DNA of 64,000 bases from Diadema setosum (taxonomy: Eukaryota > Echinodermata > Echinoidea > Diadematoida > Diadematidae). Numbering within the stretch: the stretch's first letter is position 1; every line of letters starts with the position of its first letter. The DNA is taken from contig CM067069.1 of assembly GCA_033980235.1 (NCBI GenBank), positions 33,405,041 through 33,469,040 of the forward strand, in the 5' to 3' direction. Both the position numbers and the translations under genes were made by a program. A model generated the notes under the pieces. The model had not been told where the DNA came from, did no database searches, and saw nothing but the letters and a program-made list of their open reading frames with translations. Of this stretch, positions 34,352 to 45,300 are shown one piece after another.

Positions 34352-34982
34352 AGATACGGTGAATAAGTTTGTCACATGGAGTTCAAACACATCTCTAGTA
34401 TTCAATACTAAGAAGACCCAAGAAATGATTTTTGATTTCCGGAAAAGTTCTAGAACACAACATGCACCCCTGTGCATAGACGGTGAACTTATTGAACAAG
34501 TTGTAGAGTATAAATATCTCGGTACTGTTATTGACAATAAGCTGAGTTAGGACAGTAATATAAGCAGACTGCAGTCTAAGGGGAACCAGCGTTTGTATTT
34601 TCTAAGAAAATTGAATTCTTTTCATGTGAGGAGTCAAACGCTGTCTCTTTTCTACCAAAGTGTCATTCAGTCAGTAATTTGCTTTTGTTGCTTAGCATGG
34701 TTCCATAGCCTAACGGCTAGGAACAGGGCCAAGCTGGAGAAGATTGTAAGGCATGCAAGTAAAGTGATGGGAATCTCTGTCAGCTGTTTGGAAGATGTGG
34801 CGGAGAGGGCTGTCATTACAAAACTGCAGGCCATTGTGAAGGACCCATCCCACCCCTTACATGGGGAGGTGGTTTTCAATAAGTCTGGTCGGATAAGGCT
34901 ACCTAGGCTGCGGACTGATAGGTTCAGACGGTCATTCTTACCAAGTGCAATGATACTCTATAACAGCAAATTTATCAGGTGA
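34352..34982 (+). pseudogene. LINE RT C-terminal half with one stop
   Basis: One frame with a single TAG at 34548-34550. Before it: NKFVTWSSNTSLVFNTKKTQ, EMIFDFRKS, IDGELIEQVVEYKYLGTVID. After it: QRLYFLRKLNSFHVRSQTLS, LFYQSVIQSVICF, KDPSHPLHGE, SGRIRLPRLRTDRFRRSFLP. The KDPSHP...GR...R..T.RF..SF.P wording is well known from L2-like/Rex-type LINEs of marine animals. The catalytic region is absent (5' truncation). The start of the insertion coincides with a 21-bp inverted copy of nearby upstream DNA. Confidence 0.8.
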
Positions 34983-35940
34983 AGGTGGGTAATGTTTTGG
35001 AATTGTCACGTAAACAATGTCTGACTCCTCATTGCACAGTTGAAGGGTTACCGGTAATGTACCCATGTGTGGATTTAGCCTGGGAATATACGGTGATTAT
35101 TTGAAGATAAATTGATGTTTATATTAAGCAGCAGGATGATGATATTATTTTATTGATTTTTGTATCATTGTACAGTGATATTCCTACATACACCTGTACA
35201 CAATGACATACACATGTGAGCACATACACCCATTGTGAAGGATCCATCCCACCCCTTACATGTACATGGGGAGGTGGTTTTCAGTAGGTCTGGTCGGATA
35301 AGGCTACCTAGGCTGCACTGATAGGTTGAGACGGTCATTCTTACCAAGTGCAATGATGCTCTATAAAAGCAAATTTATCAGGTGAAGGTGGATAATGTTT
35401 GTCATGTAAACAATGTCTGACTCCTTGTACAGTTGAAGGGTTACCGGTAATGTACCCATGTGTGGATTTAGTCTGGCAATATACGGTAATTATTTGGAGA
35501 TAAACTGATGTTTATATAAAGCAGCAGGATGATGATATTATTTTTTTGATTTTTGTGCCATTGTACAGTGATAGTATTTTTACATACACCTGTACACATG
35601 ACATACACATGTGAGCACATACAACCATTGTGAAGGATTCATCCCACCCCTTACATGTACATGGGGAGTTGGTTTTCAATACATGTAGGTCTGGTCGGAT
35701 AATAATATAAGGCTACCTATAGGCGGCAGACTGATAAGTTGAGACGGTTATTTTTACCAAGTGCAATGATGTTTTATAATAGCAAATTTACCAGGGGAAG
35801 GTGGATAATGTCTGTCATGCAAACAATGTCTGACTCTTAATCGTACAGTTGAAGGGTAATGCGCGCATGTGTGGTTTTATTCTGGCAATATACGGCAATC
35901 ATTTGGAGATAAATTGACGCTTATAAAGCAGCACACACAC
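34831..35940 (+). repeat. LINE 3' end in three tandem copies (~395 bp each)
   Basis: CCATTGTGAAGGA plus CCCACCCCTTACAT starts each unit at 34831, 35230 and 35624. Each unit contains the last ~50 codons of the RT frame and its 3' UTR up to a CACATACA-rich stretch. Units two and three have acquired indels that destroy the frame. Confidence 0.85.
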
Positions 35941-36061
35941 ATACACATATAGATGCACCCATACTTATTGACACACAAATATTTGGTTTGAATAATTTAA
36001 GGCGGTATATGAGAATACAATATCACACGTTTTGTTACTCTTTATTTGTATCACACTACTA

Positions 36062-36594
36062 CACTGTAAAAACATGGGTGTTAGATTTAACACCACGGGT
36101 GTTAAATCTAACACCGATCAAACTTCAATAAAGGACCACACCCACAGGTGTTAAAAATGCACTGCGATGGTGTTGAAAAGTGTTCACCTGACACTTCTTG
36201 GTGTTAATTTGACACTGTACCTGGTGTTATTTTGACACTGTACTGGTGTTAATTAAAAAATGACACCACATGGTGTTGATTTGATATTTGTTGGTGTTAA
36301 TATCAATGGTTTAACACCCGTCCAGCTTCAATAAGGGACCACACCAGCTGGTGTTACTTTGGTGTAAATTTATTTTCACATTTTTTCAAAAATCTAGTAT
36401 TTTAATGTAAAATTCTTGATCGTCTTGTTTAAATTAAAAATCAACAAGAAGTGCAGTTACTAAGAAAATCTTCAAAAAACAGTTTGAAATTTGGAAATGA
36501 CACCCGGGGATGTTAATTTAACACCATAAAAATGAGCACCGAAAATTTAACACCAACTCGGTGTTCACTATTTAACACCGGACTTTTTGCAGTG
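36062..36594 (+). mobile_element. MITE family 2, copy 1
   Basis: Ends CACTGTAAAAACATGGG and inverted GACTTTTTGCAGTG, flanked by TA at 36060-36061 and 36595-36596. The interior repeats GGTGTTAAAT/ATTTAACACC words about fifteen times in both orientations. Related copies lie at 40171 and 56844. Confidence 0.85.
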
Positions 36595-36724
36595 TAGAAG
36601 CTACATTGTGTGTATTGCATACCGTATACTAATATTATGTATTGATGGTAGAGGAGCTGTGTTTAGATCTTAGATGAGTGTGCTGAACTCTACTGTACCA
36701 CTGTGGACACAGTCATGAACATAT

Positions 36725-36971
36725 GAACAGTTTGTTTGCAAAAACCGATAAGTCCATATTTGCCAAATGGAGATATTTGCGATTAAAGGTCAAGAAAAAT
36801 AAAGAGAATTATAGGAAAATTTTTGCTTCTTTTGACCATAACTTCAAAAATGTACCTTTATATGTAGTGATTAATATATCATTTAAAAGGTATTATTTTG
36901 CACTTTATGACAGATATCGTACTTCAAAATCTTCATAAATGGACTTATCGGTTTTTGCGAACAAACTCTTC
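36725..36971 (-). mobile_element. MITE family 1, copy B
   Basis: Inverted ends GAACAGTTTGTTTGCAAAAA and TTTTTGCGAACAAACTCTTC, flanked by ATAT at 36721-36724 and 36972-36975. It is opposite in orientation to copies A, C and D. It carries an open frame of 72 codons (KTDKSIFAKWRYLRLKVKKN...) also open in copies D and E. Confidence 0.85.
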
Positions 36972-37099
36972 ATATACATACATGTAAATATCACTAATTA
37001 TCCATGTATCCCAAGTTTTGTACCATCATCTTTTTTGAGGATATGGGATATAATAATATGCATAGATACCCCATTTTTATTGAAATGCCTGACAATACA

Positions 37100-37341
37100 A
37101 CGGTGTACAATGTACACTATGTGGTTTCCTAAGTGGACATTTTTTGTATTCTGGATACAGGGGTGTAATAATTTGGCATTTTCTGGTGATAAGTTTGGTT
37201 TGTGTGTTGTAACATGACAGGATTGGATTTCTCAGGATATTTGATTGTATATCAGTATAAAGGAAAGTATATGTGTTATATGTATTTCTACCCCGTGCAT
37301 GTTTTATACACACACTCACATACACACACACGCACACGCAT

Positions 37342-37375
<34 letters not shown>

Positions 37376-37974
37376 GCACAAAACAAAACACACACATACA
37401 TGTACGTTATATTTAGTTTTTTAGTGGATGATATTTACATATTGGAATATAGGGGTATAATAATCAGTCAATTTTTTGGTGATGTAAAAGTACTGATTTG
37501 TATGTTTATAATGTACTTTATATCCCAATTTTGGCAATAGTTATGGATTTTAACATACTGTACATGTTATATAAACTGTACGTGTCTTTTCTTTATTTCA
37601 TTTATCAATGTATAGACATGTATTGTTTGAATAACATCCCTGCACATGCACGTGTACTGTGCATTTTCTTCCAGATGCAGACATGTGCGCACATGTTTCG
37701 GTACATGGAAACAGGAACTTTGATAGGGTGTGTAAGTGTGTGTCTATGTCGTCTGTTTGGGTGTGTATGTGGTATGCTTTTGCAGTGGGTGGATATTGTG
37801 TCAGTGTTTTGGGTGCGCAGCCGCACACTGACGCTGTGGGTGTGGATATGTGTAAGGGTATGTAGAGCCGCGGAGCTACTACAGTAGCCCTTTGGTTCAG
37901 CTGTATTTTGTGATGTGGGCGTGTATGAGGCGTGGGTAGGTGCGGGTGTGTCTGTGTGTGTGTGTGTGTGTGTG

Positions 37975-38016
<42 letters not shown>

Positions 38017-38310
38017 GGTGTGGGTTTGCGTGTATCGTTTTTTGAGTGTTGGATGGGAAGGGTCACAAGCCATGCATGCTTTTTTTGCGTGTAATAAGAT
38101 AAGTCATGTACATGTGCAGGGACCAAGTGCAATATTTTGATTATTATAATACGTGTACTTGCTGTACTTTGTTTAGTGTTATGTTACTTGTCCTTCAGTT
38201 ATGTATACATATCTATTTTCCTTAACATGTGAAATTTTTAATGGAGACTGTTGCAAAGATTTTTATGCCGTAGTGCATGACAATAAACGATCTGAATCTG
38301 AATCCTTGGC
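37100..38310 (+). repeat. Microsatellite-rich region ending in a LINE-like tail
   Basis: CA repeat at about 37309-37372 and TG repeat at about 37950-38010. A ~290-bp unit with GGGGTRTAATAAT and TTTTGGTGAT words appears twice (about 37130 and 37430). It closes with GACAATAAACG and a TCTGAATC repeat at about 38280-38304, a typical LINE 3' tail. It may be the far 3' end of the LINE at 34352, split by the two MITEs. Confidence 0.45.
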
Positions 38311-38502
38311 AGATAACTATGGCCTTCATACTTCAGTGATTATAGACGGACATGAGGGGAGGGGAATTTTCATAGGGTATTATCATACCAGTTTTTCATT
38401 ACAACACAGAACTTTGTCACTAAAAGAAGTTAATTTCATTTTCGTATTGACGAACCGTATTCAATTTTGGATTAACGAACCTTAGCAATAATGCTATTTC
38501 AC

Positions 38503-39063
38503 AAGGCCGGCGCAGCCGTGGGGGTCGTGGGGGCTTGGGCCCCCACACTTTTTGTGCACCATACAAAGGAATACATAAGGTGTCATCACTTTGGGCCCCA
38601 CACTTTTTTCAACCCGGAAGTACGTAAGTGGCACTAAAATAGAAATAGATAGAGATCTTGAAGTGTGGCGGCGGTAAGGTTATGTGTTTTCTCTGAAGAC
38701 CTTTTTTTTTTTTTTATAACACCCGGAAATGGGAGGGGAGAGAATGAGCTGAGGACTTTTTTTTTTTTTTTTTTTTTTGCTTGCAGCTGAAGAAACCCGG
38801 AAGTGGACGGGGAGAGATGAGCTGAGGACTTTTTTTTTTTATTTTATTTATTTATTATTTATTTATTTGCTTGTCAGCTGAAGAAACCCGGAAGTCACTG
38901 GACGGGGAGAAGAGATGGACCGACGTGTTTTTTGTTTGTTTGTTTGTTTTTGTTTGTTTTGTTGTTGTTGTTATTTGTTTGTTTGGTTTTTTTTTTTTTT
39001 TTGCTTGTTAGCTCATGAAACCCGGAAGTGGGCCCCACACTTTTGAAAACACTGCGCCGGCCC
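38503..39063. mobile_element. Inverted-ended element with ACCCGGAAGT tandem units
   Basis: Ends GGCCGGCGCAGCCGTGGGGG and inverted CACTGCGCCGGCCC, with GGGCCCCCACACTTTT just inside the left end and GGGCCCCACACTTTT inside the right. The middle has four units of AAACCCGGAAGT...GGACGGGGAGAGA separated by long T runs. It is a non-autonomous element; superfamily unknown. Confidence 0.65.
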
Positions 39064-40168
39064 TGTTTCATACTCAGATTAAGGAACCTAAGGAACAAAA
39101 AAAAAAAAAACAAAAAGCAAAACAAAACAAAACTGTAACCGTTTCAAGTAGGAGACGAAAGAGATGGAGATTGATAAATCGTAAGAATAAAAGTCTTGAG
39201 AAAAAGAAGAAGCAATAGAGAAGAAGTAACACATTGCGGTTTTTTTTTTCAAAAAAAAATAGAAGAAACGGGGAAAAGCGGTTTTTACATTTAGTAAGGG
39301 AATTACATCCATTACCGTCTAGGTCTTACGTGAGACACATGCATCACATGCGAGCATCATGCTTTTGCCATTGTGCTCAAGTGCTCGTGTATGTCTGTGG
39401 TTTTTTTCTTTGTTTGTTTTTTGCTTTGTTCTAATTCATTTTTCAACTTTTTTTTGTTTGTTTTGCCTGACGCCTTAAGCTCTTTCTCACCTACACATAC
39501 TGTATCAGACCCATGTGTGTAAGATTATTGAATGAATAGAGCAAGTGAAGTATAGTGTTCATGCGAATGACGCTGTGGGATTCGGGGTTCGTGGTTATTA
39601 CCTTCATCACACAATCTCTCCGTTTATCAACCGACACATACAATCCATTATCTGGGGGGGGGGGGTTGTCTTAGTGGGCCTGTATTTATCTTTTCACATT
39701 TGGTGTCAAAATTCAGTGACGAATAAATTGCAATGAGAAAGGGAAGGCGGACAGCAGTATTATCGATGTTTGTGTTTCTGCATGTTATAGGATATGAATG
39801 ATATATAGGCCTAGAGAGATAAAGGTGGAGATTGTTCACGTTCATCTTGAATCAGCAGACTCTCTCACGTTAGCGTACTCTTTTTTTTTCGATCGGTAAC
39901 TGCTGTTTTCAGATAGGTATCTATCAATAGATATTGTTTTCAAAGCACGTGACCACCATTGATATATAACATTCTTTTTGAAAATATAACTGATGTTTGA
40001 TTGTACAGGATTACAGGTAACCATCAATAACAAAACATGTTGGATTATTTCGACTTAAACTGATAATAGTGCTCATTCTGAAAACCTTTTTTTTTTTGTA
40101 TATCCTTAGGATAACGCCTAAACATAGTCAAACACACACACACACACACACACAAGAATACATCGGCA
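39064..40168. other. Unassigned spacer with homopolymer tracts
   Basis: A and T tracts near 39100 and 39240, a G10 run near 39655 and an AC repeat at about 40134-40153. No gene seen. Confidence 0.4.
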
Positions 40169-40170
40169 TA

Positions 40171-40698
40171 CACTGTAAAAACATCGGTGTTAAATCTATC
40201 ACCGATCAATCTTCAATAGAGGACCACACCCACAGGTGTAGAAAATGTATTGTGACGGCGTTAAAAAGTGTTCACCTGGCACTTCGTGGTGTTAATTTGA
40301 CACTGTCTTTAGCTGGTGATATTTTTGACACTGCGCTAGAGTTAATTCATTAATGACACGGCATGGTGTTGATTTGATATTGGTGGTGTTAATTTCAGTG
40401 GTATAACACCCGTCCAGCTTCAATAGGAGACCACACCAACTGGTGTTACTGTGGTGTAAATGTGTTTACACATTTTTTTCAAAAATCAAGTACTTTATCG
40501 GAAAATTCTTCATCGTCTTGTTAAAGTTCAGAATTAACAAGAAATTCAGTATAACTAAGAAACTATCAAAAAAAAAAAAAACCAACAATTTTATATTTTG
40601 AAATGACACCCGGAGGTGTTAATCTAACACCATGAATGAGCACCGGAAATTTAACACCAGCTCGGTGTTTCATATTTAACACCGGACTTTTTGCAGGG
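40171..40698 (+). mobile_element. MITE family 2, copy 2
   Basis: Starts CACTGTAAAAACATCGG and ends GACTTTTTGCAGGG (one base off CAGTG), flanked by TA at 40169-40170 and 40699-40700. Same interior words as copy 1 with more divergence. Confidence 0.8.
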
Positions 40699-40817
40699 TA
40701 TGTACAATTGTATAAGTAAACCCTCAGGTTGGACTTTAAAAAAAAAATTATGATGATAACAACGCTCTCTCATCACATGGAATAAGAGCACGTACGCACA
40801 AGTATTGAAATGCAAAC

Positions 40818-40828
40818 TTTATTTTATT
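40818..40828 (-). promoter_or_regulatory. Possible polyadenylation signals of the lectin gene
   Basis: Minus-strand AATAAA hexamers overlap here (plus TTTATTTTATT region). They lie about 900 bp downstream of the lectin stop and are the first tandem pair I found; weaker sites may exist closer. Confidence 0.25.
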
Positions 40829-41718
40829 GTTTATTCTTGTTTACCTTTTTGACGGAAAAGAAAACGTTATGAGATGACAAAGGCTATTTTTCATTTACCA
40901 GAAGGTGAGACTGGCAGTAAGAAGGTATAACAGGCTTGAGAAATTATTATGCGCCTTATCTTATTTTTCTGGCGAGGATGGGATATGCTGAATTTCGCAT
41001 GCAACAATATTATGAGGGCTTCACACGATAATTATGATAACGGTAATACTATGAAAAAACATGAACAGGTTGTAATACATGTTAGTTAATGATAAAAATG
41101 GCAATAATTACAAAGTACTGATAATGATTATATCATTAAACATAAATCATATATCGTAACCAAGGAGCACCATGTAAATACCATTTATGGACCGATTATA
41201 ATTATATCATGAACGTATGAAATATGGAATATTGTATATATTTTTAGTAATAAATGTTTTTCCAACCTAAATTCGCACGTCAGTACATTATGAATGGATA
41301 TACTGCAGTTGAGCATGGCTTTATGTTAGAAAAGTATAGATTTTCCATTTTTCCATTTCTTCGTTTCAAGTAGTTTGACCTTTCCTTAAAAATGTTTAGT
41401 ACTTCGCATTCCTCTTAGATCATTCGAAAAGGCCTGCGAAAGCGATAATTGTTACAAGCTAAAGTGGATATTCATATTATTTTTTGGATATTCAAAGCAG
41501 TGTCGTATCATCCATGCAAGTAAATCTGTATGACAATTTCTAACGAACATGAAATGGTATTAGTCAAAGGACAGGTTAGTTCTTTTTTTTCCCCAGCCAG
41601 GATGCCAGTAGCTGCGGTGGTCATAACACTGAGAGAATTGTTCAGGTGCCGAGGTCGTTCATCCGTAAATCCGTTCTAATAGCCTATCATGGTTCAGCCA
41701 CATCATCCTCCCTCACGA

Positions 41719-42323
41719 CTACCCACGGACGCCTGAAAAACAAAAGCGGTGAAGACATGAACACGTACACCAATGTCAGTCAATCCTAGGTAAATTATTT
41801 CTATGTTAACAATTCTATAACATTGGGTGGAATAATGTTCGTGTTTAAAAGTTTCTTTTTTTCTTCTTGTTTTGATAAAAAAAGAAGAAGATGTAAGTCA
41901 ATACGGCCTTCATTTTCTTTCTTTTTTTTTTGAGGGGGGGGGGAATGCAAATGTACAGAAATACATTATGTCATTCACAAGATATAGTGCAAGATTGAAA
42001 TAAGAATTTGATTACAAGTATTATTAACGAATGAATTTATATGAATTTTGCTCATTTTTTATTGATCCAAAAATTGTACTAAAATTATATGATTATTATT
42101 GAATATACAACGATTATCCAACATACATAGGATAAGTCTAAAGGTTTTACCAAAAAAAAAAAAAAGGTAATACGTCATTAACACTTATGTTATCATGGCA
42201 ATAAATGTCGCAACGATACAAGAGTAGACAGTCTATCATTTATTTCTCTGGGAGCAAAGAAATCATAAGATTTGGCACTCTATCATTTTAACCAGTGACA
42301 TTTTGATTTTGATTGTGTGGGTA

Positions 42324-42363
<40 letters not shown>

Positions 42364-45300
42364 AGAGAGAATGCTGTGACAGACACTTATTCATACCTCT
42401 CCAAAGATTGTAAAATTGTTGGTCGCTTATAGAAATGAAACTTATTAAAAGGATGCACGATAGTAACATGCTTTGAAGTCCTTCTCCCTTCTCTTTCTCC
42501 CTCTCTCTATCTCTCTTTTTGTCATATCTAGATTTTCTCTCTAAAAAAAAAAATGCGATTGAACCAAATGAACCAGTGAAATTATATAATATCTAAATAT
42601 AATAATTATAATTTCATGTATGATTTTCTGTCGCAGTTTGTGTCTTTTCTTTATGCTTTAGATGCTGTTTTTGAAGTTACTATTTTTGTTTTTTAAAGAG
42701 TAAAAATGTCCATGCTTGTAATTGACGGTTTTTTCTCTTTCTCGCGTCCTTTCTTTAAGCTTATTGACCTCATGTTGGAAAAGATTGGTGCCACTGTCAC
42801 ACAGTTGGTGATTGGTTATTGAATAAATAGATACGATTAACAAAAAAAAAAAATGTGAAAAGTGCCATGATTGAAAAAAGTATCTACTTCGTTTTAGTTA
42901 TATCATCTTTAAATTTGAGGTAGTAGGGATAGTGTTCATCCCATGTGGTCATGCTGGTATTTGTGTTTATCGGGGCTTTGAGATTTGATTGTCTGCTTCA
43001 GTTCATGAATACATTGTCTCTTGATACTTACACTCAGCTAAAACTTTCAAGTACTTGGAAATGCCAGGACATGGGTTGCCAAGTACCGCGACTGAAGCGG
43101 GCAGCGAGCAAGACGTCTTCCCGTTACATTTAGCCTTTACTACAGCACCAGACTGTTGTGAAGATCGGCAGGGTGCGATTCGCAATGACGACTTGGTGCG
43201 ACACACTGACGGACTCATGCGTCCGAAAGCTGCATACCCTACCATTAGCTTTCGTCCTGGTGGGCAGCTAAGTCTGAGCATGCTATCCTGACAGACGTAT
43301 TTTCTCTGCATGATAAAGGAAGGCACGCATGTGTACGTGACGCCAAGGTACTTCCTTGTTCCACTGCAAGGGTCACCGAATACCCGGTTGGTAGCCGGGA
43401 TGATGCAGTGCGATTTACCGTTGCAAGCAATGGACATTGTGGACCTCGCTCTGCCGTTGCGGCAGTCGGTTCTGTCAATGGGCCGGCCCCCACAGACACT
43501 CGCTGACAATCTACCGTAGTTGGCGGTTGAAACCTTGATCCGCAATGAGCCACAGGTGATAGCAAGATTCGTATTTTCACACGCGGTGCCAGCTGCAATG
43601 AAGTAACAACAACAATATCCATACGTATTATATATACTAGGTGTTACAAAAAACATTTCCCACTTTTAATCCTTAAAGGGGCCGTGAAATACAAATGCAT
43701 GTTGACTTGTGTTGATTTATGATACCCTCAAAATCACTCTCGCGGTGAAACAAATGTCTAGAAACATTCTAAATATTTTTTTTACGAATTTTTCTTCTAA
43801 CTTTCTTCAGATTACTTGGGAGCGCTCACAAAAAATCCTTCCAAACCATAATGTTCTTGAGATGACCACATCTGTTCATCATTGCTAAGGTACTGAAATG
43901 TTTAACAAAAGGTATTGGTATGCACCTTCCCCTCGACTCAGCATAACCTGCATGTTCCCTCACCATGTCTTTTGTTAGTCACATTAATATCACAGACACA
44001 TGCAAGTTATGCTGACTGGAGAGGAAGGTGCATTCCAATGTCTTTTGTTAAACATTTCAGTACTTTAGCAATGATTGACAGATGAGAGCATATCAAGAAT
44101 GTTGGTTTGGAAGGATTTTTTTTTGGGGGGGGGGGGGGGCGTTCCCAAGTAATCTGAAGAAAAATAGAAGAACAAATCGTTGGAAATATATGTTTCTAGA
44201 TATTCGTTTTACCTCAAAAGTGATGTTGAGGGTATCATAAATCAACACAAATCAACATGCATTTGGATTTCAGGGATTTCTGGACTTTAATCTGGTTTGT
44301 CTTAGTGGCATTGTTCAATTTCCTGGCAAGGGATATTCACAGCTGTACAGCTCCCCCCCCCCCCCCTCTCTCACTCACTCCTATGGAATACATGTATAAT
44401 TCAAGGATTAGTGTTTTGATATTGTCTTTTATTGAAAGCATAATGCACAAAGCAGCACGGAGAAATAGATATCAAGTTCCCTGAGAAATACATCAAAGTT
44501 CGTAAAATTCTATATAGGTCAGAATGCTTAAAACTATACAACCATTCGTCCATTTGCCGTCCGAAGAAATGGTTGTCTAGTATATCACACCATGAAAGAG
44601 GTCCCAACAACATGCTGCAGGAGTGAATGGCTTTCTAGTTAATCGCATCCTGAATGGTGAAAAGCCAACATCCGTTCCCTCACTAATGCATGTGTGTATA
44701 TGTCTGTCGAGTTTATTGCATTCTGGTGTGATAAAATCCTACACCCGTTCCCATACCCAAGCATGTATATCTGTCGACTTTTTCGCTTCTTTTTGGCTAA
44801 AACCCCGTCCCTACACTTATGTATTTATGAATGTCTGTCGAGTTTGTCGTGTCCTGATTGGCTAAAACCCCACAGCCGTTCCTTCATCATGAATTTATGA
44901 ATGTCTGACGAGTTTTTCCCGTCCTGGTTGGCTAAAACCCGACAGGCGTTCCGTAATGTATGCAGGGACGTACATTTGTTTGATTAATGGCACTACGGCC
45001 CGTTGACGAGCGACAACTGTCACAAATGTACACACAAGTAGTTATGTACATGTATGATGCACTGCATGCATGGTTGTTTTAATGTGTATGTACACAGGTG
45101 GACCAGAATAATGGAGAACATTCTATGGGATATAGATATAGTACATGCCGTACAGGCTGACCAGATCAGTGGAGAATTTTCTATGTAGTATACAATGTAG
45201 CTACAGTAGGTGTACATGTATGCATGTGACAGGAAATACATTATAGCTCACTCAATCTAGAATGATTTCACCCATTCCAGAAAATTCTGGGAAGTGCTGG

